Part shown: piece by piece, positions 10,205-18,563 of the stretch
Layout of the letters: the number at the start of each line of letters is the position of its first letter
Numbering within the stretch: the first letter of the stretch is position 1
NCBI GenBank assembly: GCA_020349945.1
Contig: CP070704.1
Span: forward strand, 2,372,107 to 2,420,854
Source: Deltaproteobacteria bacterium
GTDB taxonomy: Bacteria > Desulfobacterota > DSM-4660 > Desulfatiglandales > B25-G16
DNA length: 48,748 bases
Direction: 5' to 3'
Made by a program: the position numbers and the translations under genes
Notes under the pieces: generated by a model
Database searches by the model: none
Told to the model about the DNA's origin: nothing
Seen by the model: the letters and a program-made list of their open reading frames with translations, nothing else

Positions 10205-11138
10205 TTCGGGATAGCGTCTTTGATTTTCTTTTTATCTCGTCAATGATACACAGGGCAACAGCAAGGGCCTTTTTTCCATCAACTCCAGAGACCTTAGGCC
10301 CTGATCCACTTTTTATAGCCCCTACAAAGGATCTAATCTGATCAGCAAGGGGATCGCTATCAGGAAATTCCTCCTCTCTAGAATTCCTCCCATCCCCCTT
10401 AAGCTGGGTTACCTTGATCTTTCTCTTGCCATAATCAACTGATATGCAGCTATCAGGTTGGAAGACACGAATCATCCTCAGGGATTCATTTGAAACCCGG
10501 CTTGCTGTTAAATTTGCTATAGTACCATTGGCAAATATAACCCTAACGCTCGCGATGTCTACCTTATCACTCATAACAGGCATCCCAACGGCCTCTATCT
10601 CTTTAATCTCCGAATTTACAAGGTGCAGGATGATATCCAGATCGTGAATCATGAGGTCTAAAATGACATCCACATCTGTCCCTCTCTTGGTAAAAAAGCT
10701 AAGCCGATGAGATTCGATAAAAATAGGCTCAGAAAGCAGTGACTCCATCTTAACTACTGCGGGGTTAAAGCGTTCAATGTGTCCTATCTGTAAGAGGGCA
10801 TTATTCTTCTCCGCCATTTCTATCAGCCTATCAGCATCCCGCAGTTTAAGGGTGATGGGCTTCTCAACTAATAGATGTATGCCATGGGCCAAAATATCAT
10901 GCCCAATTTCAAAGTGGGATACGGTTGGAACTGCCAAACTGAGTCCATCCACATAGGGAAGGAGCTCGGTATAGCTATTGTAGGCCTTCGTATCATACTT
11001 GCGTGCAATATCTTTTGCCCTTTCAAAATCTCTATCTGCAAGCCCTACCAGATCAATATCTTCCATAGAGGCATACTTCTGGGCATGTAACGCGCCTACG
11101 TAGCCTACACCCACAACGCCTAATCGCAATCTTTTCAC
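10194..11138 (-). CDS. Gfo/Idh/MocA family NAD(P)-dependent oxidoreductase, GnnA-like candidate
   Basis: It has 314 residues. The N-terminal Rossmann domain has LGVVGVGYVGALHAQKY and the family motif LLVEKPITLKL (Lys near 93 is the usual catalytic/cofactor residue of the family). The C-terminal alpha/beta domain has MIHDLDIILHLV. Being between lpxI and lpxB and overlapping lpxB suggests a lipid A role. GnnA, which oxidises the 3-OH of UDP-GlcNAc so that a 3-amino sugar can be made for amide-linked lipid A, belongs to this family. No GnnB aminotransferase is adjacent, so this specific role is inference. Confidence 0.85.
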   Translation of the reverse strand: MKRLRLGVVGVGYVGALHAQKYASMEDIDLVGLADRDFERAKDIARKYDTKAYNSYTELLPYVDGLSLAVPTVSHFEIGHDILAHGIHLLVEKPITLKLRDADRLIEMAEKNNALLQIGHIERFNPAVVKMESLLSEPIFIESHRLSFFTKRGTDVDVILDLMIHDLDIILHLVNSEIKEIEAVGMPVMSDKVDIASVRVIFANGTIANLTASRVSNESLRMIRVFQPDSCISVDYGKRKIKVTQLKGDGRNSREEEFPDSDPLADQIRSFVGAIKSGSGPKVSGVDGKKALAVALCIIDEIKRKSKTLSRIEH

Positions 11139-11389
11139 CTGAAAACAGCCTCCTCACTCAACTACTTCCAGATTCTCACCCATTTTGCATGCTCCCTATT
11201 TGTATCAAGACGAAATGTCAAAATCTAAAGACCAGATGAAACCCCACTGTCTAAATCTCAAAACCTTTCTTTTATCATCTGGGTCTTGGACTTGATTTGA
11301 CATGTCACCTTCGGCATTTGTCATTTTTAGTTGACTATTTTCCCGCCTGCTCGTTGCCTCAAATGGCACGAGCGTTCATTCATACCCTA
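11139..11389. repeat. Non-coding gap with a long imperfect hairpin
   Basis: No gene is seen between lpxI and the oxidoreductase gene. Arms 11215-11239 and 11275-11303 are complementary with a few bulges: AAGACCAGATGA (11228-11239) pairs with TCATCTGGGTCTT (11275-11287, one extra base), and ATGTCAAAATC (11215-11225) with GATTTGACAT (11294-11303). The composition (ATGTCAAAATC, TTTGTCATTTTTAG) resembles the gap at 40.6-41.0 kb. It looks like a degenerate palindromic repeat rather than a terminator, since no T run follows on the minus strand. Confidence 0.6.
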
Positions 11390-12199
11390 TTACCTGCAGA
11401 AGACGGAAATATTCCTGTTATTTGCTAACTGTACCATCTCCTCTCTATCAAAAAGAAGGGTTTTACCCGCTTCAATTGCCAGAACAGATGCATTAACCCT
11501 CGACATAACCTCAATGGTATTCAGGCCGACGGCAGGCAGATCAAACCTAAGATCCTGGTTGGGCTTACAAACCTTAACCACCACTGCGTTTCCCCTGGCC
11601 AACCCCCCTCCCCTGAGTATTGTTCTATCAGTTCCCTCTATGGCCTCTACTGCCAAAACTGTCTTTCTTCTAACCACAACACAATGCCCTATATCCAGGC
11701 GGCCTAGCTCTTTGGCTACCATCCAGCCAAATTCTATCTCTTCCCTCTCCGCTTTGCTGGGCCTCTTTTTCGTAAGACAGCCAGATGGTGCCAAGAGTTC
11801 TGGGAGATACGTAGTAGAGCTTACAACCGTTATCCCCTCTCTCTCAAGCTCCCTGGCCACAGCCCTTAAGATGTCATCATCATGAAAGATCAATAATTTT
11901 CCCACAACCGCCAGCCCCTTTAGATCTGGCCTTACCTTGTCAAACATGTTGGCCTTATTGATTGTACCTGCCATCAGCACATGACTTACCCCCCCTGATT
12001 TGAAGGCGCTGAGCAAATGGCCAAACTGACCAAGCCCTACCCAGGTAATCTCATCAACCTTAGCGGCCAGCTCCGGCATAGTCTCCCCCTTATGTGCCAC
12101 GGCAACTACCTCTAATCCCCTTCTCCTGGCTGAGTCAGCTATCAAGAGGGGGAACTTTCCACCCCCTGCTATGAGACCTATCCTTTCTATATGAGACAA
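11390..12199 (-). CDS. lpxI: UDP-2,3-diacylglucosamine pyrophosphatase LpxI
   Basis: Hydrolyses UDP-2,3-diacylglucosamine to lipid X and UMP, the step before LpxB. LpxI (formerly DUF1009) is the unrelated replacement for LpxH used by many alpha- and deltaproteobacteria. It has 269 residues, family length. Seen: IGLIAGGGKFPLLIADSARRRG at the N-terminus, the N-terminal Rossmann-like part, and in the C-terminal half AVEAIEGTDRTILRGG and FDLPAVGLNTIEVM, both characteristic of the family. It follows lpxA by nine bases. Confidence 0.96.
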   Translation of the reverse strand: MSHIERIGLIAGGGKFPLLIADSARRRGLEVVAVAHKGETMPELAAKVDEITWVGLGQFGHLLSAFKSGGVSHVLMAGTINKANMFDKVRPDLKGLAVVGKLLIFHDDDILRAVARELEREGITVVSSTTYLPELLAPSGCLTKKRPSKAEREEIEFGWMVAKELGRLDIGHCVVVRRKTVLAVEAIEGTDRTILRGGGLARGNAVVVKVCKPNQDLRFDLPAVGLNTIEVMSRVNASVLAIEAGKTLLFDREEMVQLANNRNISVFCR

Positions 12200-12208
12200 A
12201 TCAACTAC

Positions 12209-13069
12209 CTACCTAACAATGCCCCTTTTTGAGCTGACCAAGAATTCAAGAAGCATCTCCAACTCCTTAAAAGGGGTTATCTCTCTCCTCACCCTTTCCA
12301 GTGCCTCACTAAACAGGCAACGATCGCGCCATATGATCTGATAGGCCCTTTTTAACCCGTTTATCTTTTCTTGAGAAAATCCCTGCCTTTTCAGGCCTAT
12401 CTGATTTAATCCATATAGCCTGGCCCGGTCGCCAGAGGCCATCATGAAAGGGGGGATATCCTTGACAAGGGCCGATTTTCCCCCAATAAATGCGTAGGTT
12501 CCTATCCTGACGAACTGATGTACGGCCACGAGACCCCCAATGATGGCGTGGTCACCTATCTCAATATGGCCACCAAGCGTCGCAGCGTTTGACATAATAA
12601 TGGAATTGCCTAAAGTACAGTCATGGGCTATGTGGGCATAGGCCATAAGGTAATTTTTGTTCCCAACCTTTGTGACTCTATCCTGCTTGGTCGTGGCCCG
12701 ATTAATGGTTACAAACTCCCTGATTATATTTTCATCCCCAATAATAACCCTGGTATCCTCGCCGCGATAGCCGACATCCTGGGGAGGTGAGCCAATGGAG
12801 ACGAAAGGGTAAATCCTGTTCCTTTCCCCTATCACCGTATTCCCATTTATAACCACTTGGGAATCAATAACGGTATCCCTGCCTACCGTTACCCTCTCAC
12901 CTACAATCGAAAACGGCCCAATTTTAACCCCATCAGCTATCTGGGCCTTTGGGGAAACCACAGCAGATGGGTGAATATCCGCCCCAACCTCTTTTACCTT
13001 ATAGCAGCTACCAACTCGGCTTCTGCCACTATTGCATTGTGTACCATTGCCTTGCCCTTCATTTTCCAT
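12209..13069 (-). CDS. lpxA: Acyl-ACP--UDP-N-acetylglucosamine O-acyltransferase
   Basis: First step of lipid A synthesis, moving a 3-hydroxyacyl chain from ACP to UDP-GlcNAc. It has a left-handed beta-helix of hexapeptide repeats from about residue 32, the catalytic His region AHIAHDCTLGNSI and a helical C-terminal part (FSQEKINGLKRAYQIIWR). It has 286 residues against about 260 usually: the extra 27 or so N-terminal residues lie inside the end of fabZ (76-base overlap). The ATG at 13069 is preceded by a strong Shine-Dalgarno (AAAGGGGAG, six bases away), and no ATG, GTG or TTG occurs in frame near the expected start (around 12976). The extended start is therefore kept, with some doubt. Confidence 0.95.
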   Translation of the reverse strand: MENEGQGNGTQCNSGRSRVGSCYKVKEVGADIHPSAVVSPKAQIADGVKIGPFSIVGERVTVGRDTVIDSQVVINGNTVIGERNRIYPFVSIGSPPQDVGYRGEDTRVIIGDENIIREFVTINRATTKQDRVTKVGNKNYLMAYAHIAHDCTLGNSIIMSNAATLGGHIEIGDHAIIGGLVAVHQFVRIGTYAFIGGKSALVKDIPPFMMASGDRARLYGLNQIGLKRQGFSQEKINGLKRAYQIIWRDRCLFSEALERVRREITPFKELEMLLEFLVSSKRGIVR

Positions 13070-13440
13070 ATTTTGCTCCCCTTTCTCACGGCAGTCAGTT
13101 CAAAAAGGATCTGGTCACCAGGCAGAATCGGTTTTCTAAATCTTACCTTGTCCATTGCCACGAAGTACATGGCATTATTCCCCTCTTTCTTCATATCTTC
13201 TGGCTCCGTTAATCTAGCAAGTATTCCACCCACTTGAGCCATGGCCTCTATCACCAAAACGCCAGGCATAATGGGGTTTCCTGGAAAATGACCCTCAAAG
13301 AAAGGCTCATTTATGGTTACGTTCTTGATCCCCACTATCCTCTCTCCCAACTCAAGTTCCGTAATCATATCCACAAGCAAAAATGGATGCCGGTGTGGAA
13401 GTATCTTTATGATGTCCTTGTAAGTCAGGGGTAAATCCAT
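12994..13440 (-). CDS. fabZ: (3R)-hydroxyacyl-ACP dehydratase FabZ
   Basis: Hot-dog fold dehydratase of fatty acid synthesis. It competes with LpxA/LpxD for 3-hydroxyacyl-ACP, which explains its usual place between lpxD and lpxA. It has 148 residues with the signature LPHRHPFLLVD and the active-site segment EGHFPGNPIMPGVLVIEAMAQ (catalytic His and Glu). The ATG overlaps the stop of lpxD by one base, and the 3' end overlaps lpxA. Confidence 0.98.
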   Translation of the reverse strand: MDLPLTYKDIIKILPHRHPFLLVDMITELELGERIVGIKNVTINEPFFEGHFPGNPIMPGVLVIEAMAQVGGILARLTEPEDMKKEGNNAMYFVAMDKVRFRKPILPGDQILFELTAVRKGSKIWKMKGKAMVHNAIVAEAELVAAIR

Positions 13441-14483
13441 TAGCCTCGTGACTCCTTTCTTAGTTGTTCTTCCAGCTCCTTAACCCTATTTTCTAACTCC
13501 TTCAATCTATCTGAATACTCGGGGAGTCTCCTTATATGACCCCTCGTTCTCAACCAGAGGCGATGGGGCATAGTCGGTATGCCAGAGACAACCTCGTCAG
13601 CCGGAATAGATTTGGCCACACCAGACTTTGAGCCAATCATTACCCTGTCGCCTATCGCGATATGGTCCGTAAGACCAACCTGCCCTCCTATAACCACACA
13701 CTTTCCTATCGTGGTACTCCCCGCAATACCCACCTGGGCAACGATAATGGTATTTTCGCCAATAACTACGTTATGCCCTATCTGAACGAGGTTATCGGTC
13801 TTTACGCCCTTTCGAATCACTGTCTTACCAAAGGCGGCCCTATCAATAGCATTATTTGCACCGATTTCGACATCATCCTCTATCTGAACAATCCCTGTTT
13901 GTGGAATCTTGACGCTTATATCACCATCCCTGGCGTAACCAAACCCATCACTTCCTATCACCGTTCCCGCATGAATAATGACTTGTTTCCCTATTATACA
14001 ATCGGACATTATTGTTACGCTGGGATAGATAACACTTCCATCCCCCACTGTTGCTCTGTCGCCAACATAGACACCTGGGAAGAGAATGACACCATTGCCT
14101 ATTACTGACTCCCTCCCAACCCAGACAAAAGGATAGATAGATACATCTTTTCCTATGTGGGTTCCTTTTCCAATTATGGCCTTTTCACTAATTCCCGGGA
14201 AGCGAGGGATTGGGGGAGCAAACATGGCTGCCACCCTGGCATAGGCAAGGTAGGGATCAGAGACTATCAATTGTGGGCCTTGATAAAGACCCGAAAATTC
14301 CCTTACAATAACGGCCGATGCCTTTGTTACCCTGATCTGATCCTTTAATCGTGGGTCTGCCAAAAAGGACATCTCCCCCTTCTCAGCCAAAGGAAGGGAA
14401 TTGATCCCCTTTATTGAAACCTGATCATCACCCACAATAGCGCCACCAACTGATTCAGCTATATGTCTAAGGGTCAGCTCCAA
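13440..14483 (-). CDS. lpxD: UDP-3-O-(3-hydroxyacyl)glucosamine N-acyltransferase
   Basis: Adds the second, N-linked acyl chain in lipid A synthesis. It has 347 residues. The N-terminal uridine-binding domain occupies about 1-100. A long hexapeptide-repeat beta-helix follows, with VIHAGTVIGSDGFGYA and the active-site His in LVQIGHNVVIGENT. The C-terminus is a charged helix (ELENRVKELEEQL). It sits between the skp-like gene and fabZ, the arrangement conserved in many Gram-negatives. Confidence 0.98.
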   Translation of the reverse strand: MELTLRHIAESVGGAIVGDDQVSIKGINSLPLAEKGEMSFLADPRLKDQIRVTKASAVIVREFSGLYQGPQLIVSDPYLAYARVAAMFAPPIPRFPGISEKAIIGKGTHIGKDVSIYPFVWVGRESVIGNGVILFPGVYVGDRATVGDGSVIYPSVTIMSDCIIGKQVIIHAGTVIGSDGFGYARDGDISVKIPQTGIVQIEDDVEIGANNAIDRAAFGKTVIRKGVKTDNLVQIGHNVVIGENTIIVAQVGIAGSTTIGKCVVIGGQVGLTDHIAIGDRVMIGSKSGVAKSIPADEVVSGIPTMPHRLWLRTRGHIRRLPEYSDRLKELENRVKELEEQLRKESRG

Positions 14484-14493
14484 GGTTATTAAC

Positions 14494-15030
14494 CTATTTC
14501 TTGCTCTCCTCTTTCATCTGATCATAGGCCTTGATAACCTTTTCAGTGATGTCAACTGAGTCAGCGCAATACAGAACACCGCCTGCCTTCCTTTCCGTTA
14601 TCAAGGTGTAGTTCCCTTCTGCACCTATCTTTTCAATAATCTTGCTTAATTCTTTGAGTATCTCTTTTTTTTCTTTCTCCTGGGCCCTTATCATCTCTTC
14701 ATTGAGATCCTTGTAAAAATATTCTAACTCCCTGGTCTTTCTTTCAATAGTCTTCTTCTTATCTTCCTGGGCATCCATACTCAACATCATAGCCTGTTTC
14801 TCTAACTCCTGCCTTAACTCCAAAAGCTCTTTCTGCTTTGTATCAAATTGCCTCTGGAGAGCAGCTTTTTTGTCCTTCAGAAGGTTAATGACCTTTTGCC
14901 CTTCCTTGGATTCCTGAAGACATCTTTGAAGATCAACTAAACCAATCTTGATAGAATCTTCCCCCAAACCTATACCATGTGCCAATAGCACTGCAATCAT
15001 AACTGCTGAAAATAAGAAACCCTTCTTCAT
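14494..15030 (-). CDS. OmpH/Skp-family periplasmic chaperone
   Basis: Periplasmic holdase for unfolded outer-membrane proteins before BamA. The preferred start is the ATG at 15030, giving 178 residues: it has GGAG six bases upstream and begins directly with a signal peptide (MKKGFLFSAVMIAVLLAHGIGLG). An ATG 45 bases further up (15075) would only add a charged leader. The mature part begins with IKIGLVDLQRCLQES, typical of the family, and continues as long coiled-coil arms rich in Lys and Glu. It lies between bamA and lpxD. Confidence 0.93.
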   Translation of the reverse strand: MKKGFLFSAVMIAVLLAHGIGLGEDSIKIGLVDLQRCLQESKEGQKVINLLKDKKAALQRQFDTKQKELLELRQELEKQAMMLSMDAQEDKKKTIERKTRELEYFYKDLNEEMIRAQEKEKKEILKELSKIIEKIGAEGNYTLITERKAGGVLYCADSVDITEKVIKAYDQMKEESKK

Positions 15031-15123
15031 TCTCGACTCCATGCTCCGTGTTTTCCTTGGAAATACATTAACCAAAAATTAGGCCTGAATGGTACATTAT
15101 TTTTCCCCTACTAGTCAACCAAC

Positions 15124-17805
15124 CTAAAATGGAGATCCAATAGTAAACTCCCAGTTGCTTGATGCCTCTCCAGGCCTCTGGTCAAGATTATACGCCCATT
15201 CCAACCGTAGAGGCCCTACTGGTGAATACCATCTTATCCCCGCCCCAGCACTCATCCTAATTCCACTGAACGTCAAGTCCTCTTCCTTAGTAAAGACATT
15301 TCCGGCATCAAAGAATAGGACACCCACAACTCCCTGTTCCTTCAAAAGGGGAAATCGGAATTCAATGTTATAGACCATCATCTTTTCTCCACCTATCCTG
15401 TCACCTGTAACCGGATCAACGGGTGAAATGGAGTGATAATCGAATCCCCTGACCGTATTCATTCCCCCTAAGAAGAATTTTTCATAAACGGGCAATTCGC
15501 CTCCTGGCCTCTTCTCAACGTATCCCCATCTTCCCTGAAGACAAAATGCTGAATCCCAGAAAAAAGGCAAAAACCAGGATGATCTAGCCCTGTATTTGGT
15601 AAAATAGTTATCTCCTCCTAAAACGCCGCCTGCATATTCTACTGATAAGGAATTAACAGAGCCCTCCCTGGCATTAAAGCGTCTGTCTCGACTGTCCCTG
15701 GTAATGCCAAAGGTCAGGCTGCTTGTCACACTTCTTCCCACCATATCCTTTAAGAGCTGAGAGGCTGTTTCTGCTACATCTGAGATCTCTGCATCATCAT
15801 AGGTATAGGCAACTGAACCCCTGGTGAACTCAAGTCCTAAGGGAAAACCAAACCTTAGTCTTCCCCCGGAGCTGTCCTTGGTGTATTCGATAAATTCATA
15901 TTGCCAGTCATACAGGTCCAGACCTGCTGTTAAAGGCCTATCAAATAGCCAGGGCTCGGTAAAGCTCAAGGTATATCGAGTAGACTTGGAACTCACTGAG
16001 GCCCTAGCCGATAATGACTGCCCACGGCCAAAAAGATTCGCCTGTGATATTTCCAGCATCCCTATAGCCTTTTCCACAGAACTATATCCAGCACCAACGG
16101 AAAACATACCCGTTGCCCTTTCCTTGACATTTATATCAAGGATCATCTCCTCGTCACTGCTCCCCTTTCTCGTGTTGAGCTCCACATCCTCAAAAAAACC
16201 GAGGCGATGAAGATTCTGACCGCTCCTTTTTAACTTCTTCCCGCTGAAATATCCACCTTCTATAACCTTTAGCTCCCTTCGAATAACCTTATCCCTCGTT
16301 TTGTCATTTCCGGTGATCATTACCCTCTCAAAGGTAACCTTCTTCCCTTTAGAAATCCGGTAGGTAATATCAACTTTATGTTCCCTATTATCCTCTTTGA
16401 TCTGAGGTGAAACATCAACAAAGGCATAGCCTTCGTCTGAATAAATCTCGCTCAAGGTTAAGATATCAGACCTGATAACCTCCCTATTGTATACCTTCTC
16501 TTTTGTTATGGTAAGCGCCTGATAGAGTTCATCGACCTCCTTTATAAGATCTCCTTCAATGCCTACCTCGCCAATAGCATATTGAGGACCTTCATTAATA
16601 TTGATAGTAATTATAAGCCCCTTATCCTTTTTGTAAGAGATCTCCGGCTCCCCCACTCCTGCCTTTATATAACCGTTGTTATAATAAAATGTTTTTATCT
16701 TGAATATATCACTTTCTAATTCCTTTCTGTCCAGGTGACCAGACTGAGTAAGAAATGAGAAGAATCCCCTTTCGCTTGTCTTCATAAGATCTTTTAGATC
16801 ATCATCGGTAATGTCGACATTCCCTACAAATCTGATTTCCCTTATGTTGACCTTACCCTCTTCCTTAATTTGATAAATTATGGACACCTCATTGTTGGGA
16901 AGATCTTCCACCCTTTCTGTTATTTCAACATTATAATATCCTTTTTGGTGGTAGTTATCTTTTAACCTCTCTATGCTATCTTTGATAGCTTTCCTATTAA
17001 GGATAGAGTACTTTTTAATACCTAAGATCTCCATCAGATCCTTTCGATCAATCCTCTTGTTCCCCTGAAACGTAATCTTGCCAATAGACGGTTTTTCGCT
17101 AACCTTGAAAGTGACTTCTTTACCCCCGGGGCTGTCCTCAACATCGATTTGGATATCCTCGAAAAAACCCATATCATATATGGACCTGAGGTCTTTATCG
17201 AGGGCGCTTGGGTCAAATATCGCACCCCTTTGACTCTCAATAACCGCAAGGATGGCGTCAGTTTCAATTCTCTTATTTCCCTTAATAAAGACTGAATCTA
17301 TGGGGATAATACCTTTAATCCGGTTTTTTAGTGCTACTGCTACCTTCTCCGTTACCTGATCTAATTCATCCATCTTGTCTCCTGAGACATAGATGAAAAA
17401 AGGCCTCCTTTCAGCTGCTGTAGGAATGAGGGTAAGGTCAACACTTATCTTTTCTCCGATCTGGGTAAGACTTCCCTTTATTAGCCAATCGATCCCTTCT
17501 TCTTTTGCCACCCTCCTTACAAGATCTAAATCTGCTATTTCTATCCTGGATAGTTTGCTCTTGTTTACTATCGCCGGATCGAGAAGATCAAATCCCTCCC
17601 TTGTCAACATTGCCACCAACATCTCTTGAAGGTCTGAAACGAGATGATCCATAGGCTTCAGCATGTAAATCTTGAAAGGAAGAATGGCTATCTTATCTGA
17701 CAACTGTGCTTTTACAGTGGTATGCATCAAAAGAGGGATTAAGAATACCAAAACAGGAAGAGGCCGCAATATATGAGCAGAGCAAGAGGATATCTTTTGG
17801 ATCAT
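15124..17805 (-). CDS. bamA: Outer membrane protein assembly factor BamA
   Basis: Central outer-membrane insertase. It has 893 residues, longer than the 800 or so usual. A signal peptide ends near VKA (residues 31-33). An extra N-terminal periplasmic domain of about 130 residues (DKIAILPFKIYMLKPM onward, reminiscent of CsgG/FlgO-type folds) precedes the POTRA domains. Five POTRA domains run about 170-565. The Omp85 barrel follows, with the L6 motif VRGF (NTVRGFDYHS) and a C-terminal Phe typical of outer-membrane barrels. A repeat-containing gap of 84 bases separates it from lolD. Confidence 0.97.
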   Translation of the reverse strand: MIQKISSCSAHILRPLPVLVFLIPLLMHTTVKAQLSDKIAILPFKIYMLKPMDHLVSDLQEMLVAMLTREGFDLLDPAIVNKSKLSRIEIADLDLVRRVAKEEGIDWLIKGSLTQIGEKISVDLTLIPTAAERRPFFIYVSGDKMDELDQVTEKVAVALKNRIKGIIPIDSVFIKGNKRIETDAILAVIESQRGAIFDPSALDKDLRSIYDMGFFEDIQIDVEDSPGGKEVTFKVSEKPSIGKITFQGNKRIDRKDLMEILGIKKYSILNRKAIKDSIERLKDNYHQKGYYNVEITERVEDLPNNEVSIIYQIKEEGKVNIREIRFVGNVDITDDDLKDLMKTSERGFFSFLTQSGHLDRKELESDIFKIKTFYYNNGYIKAGVGEPEISYKKDKGLIITININEGPQYAIGEVGIEGDLIKEVDELYQALTITKEKVYNREVIRSDILTLSEIYSDEGYAFVDVSPQIKEDNREHKVDITYRISKGKKVTFERVMITGNDKTRDKVIRRELKVIEGGYFSGKKLKRSGQNLHRLGFFEDVELNTRKGSSDEEMILDINVKERATGMFSVGAGYSSVEKAIGMLEISQANLFGRGQSLSARASVSSKSTRYTLSFTEPWLFDRPLTAGLDLYDWQYEFIEYTKDSSGGRLRFGFPLGLEFTRGSVAYTYDDAEISDVAETASQLLKDMVGRSVTSSLTFGITRDSRDRRFNAREGSVNSLSVEYAGGVLGGDNYFTKYRARSSWFLPFFWDSAFCLQGRWGYVEKRPGGELPVYEKFFLGGMNTVRGFDYHSISPVDPVTGDRIGGEKMMVYNIEFRFPLLKEQGVVGVLFFDAGNVFTKEEDLTFSGIRMSAGAGIRWYSPVGPLRLEWAYNLDQRPGEASSNWEFTIGSPF

Positions 17806-17807
17806 TA

Positions 17808-17886
17808 ACTTACTCGTTGCTGGTTGCTTCTTTCTACTTACTGGTTGCTCGCTGTAGCCGGATTCAAAAACAGAGGTAACGAGTAA
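17808..17886. repeat. Short degenerate CGTTGCTSG-type repeat between lolD and bamA
   Basis: The gap contains TTACTCGTTGCTGGTTGC and, 20 bases on, TTACTGGTTGCTCGCT, then GTAACGAGTAAT near its end, which is the complement of the same unit. A related run sits in the Mrp operon at 28675-28704 (TTCTCGTTGCTCGC, CGTTACTCGTTGAG). The repeats are short and imperfect. Confidence 0.55.
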
Positions 17887-17889
17887 TCC

Positions 17890-18552
17890 TTACGCAAACC
17901 TGCCATCTACTAATAGCAACTGCTTGGACATCTGGCGGGCGACCTCCAGATTATGGGTAGCTATAACTAAGGCCAAGCCTTTGGTTCTATTAAGGTAAAG
18001 CAGCAACTTTGTTATCTCACCACCTGTCTCCTTATCCAGGTTTCCTGTGGGCTCATCTGCTAAGAGCAATCTGGGTCCCATAATTAAGGCCCTGGCAATT
18101 GCGACCCTTTGCTGCTCTCCTCCAGAAAGCTCGCCCACTCTGTGGTTAAGTCTATCTTTTAAACCCATCTGAGAAAGTATAACTGAGGCCATCTCAGCGG
18201 ATTCTCTTTTACTGTATCCGGATATAAGGGCGGGAATCATGGTGTTTTCCTCGGCGTTAAATTCAAGAAGAAGATGATGGAATTGGAAGACGAAGCCTAT
18301 CTCCCGATTTCTGATCTTATTGAGGCCCATCTCATCCATCTGATAGACATTACAGTCATCAAAAAAAACCTCACCCTGAGAGGGTGGCTCTAATGTTCCC
18401 ATAATATTCAGTAGGGTTGACTTGCCTGCTCCAGATGGTCCTGTTATGGCGAGGGACTCACCTGGCAATACCTGCACGCTGATCCCTTTAAGGACTTCAA
18501 TGATCTGTCCATTATTTTCAAAGCTTTTATAGATATTTTCTATCCGGAGCAT
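17890..18552 (-). CDS. lolD: Lipoprotein-releasing ABC transporter ATPase LolD
   Basis: ATPase that drives extraction of outer-membrane lipoproteins from the inner membrane. It has 220 residues with Walker [10 protein letters not shown], signature LSGGEQQR, Walker [13 protein letters not shown] and switch His in [10 protein letters not shown]. It follows the permease gene by 11 bases. MacB-type ATPases look similar, but the neighbouring LolC/E-type permease and the envelope operon fix the assignment. Confidence 0.95.
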   Translation of the reverse strand: MLRIENIYKSFENNGQIIEVLKGISVQVLPGESLAITGPSGAGKSTLLNIMGTLEPPSQGEVFFDDCNVYQMDEMGLNKIRNREIGFVFQFHHLLLEFNAEENTMIPALISGYSKRESAEMASVILSQMGLKDRLNHRVGELSGGEQQRVAIARALIMGPRLLLADEPTGNLDKETGGEITKLLLYLNRTKGLALVIATHNLEVARQMSKQLLLVDGRFA

Positions 18553-18563
18553 AGGCTTCTTTC

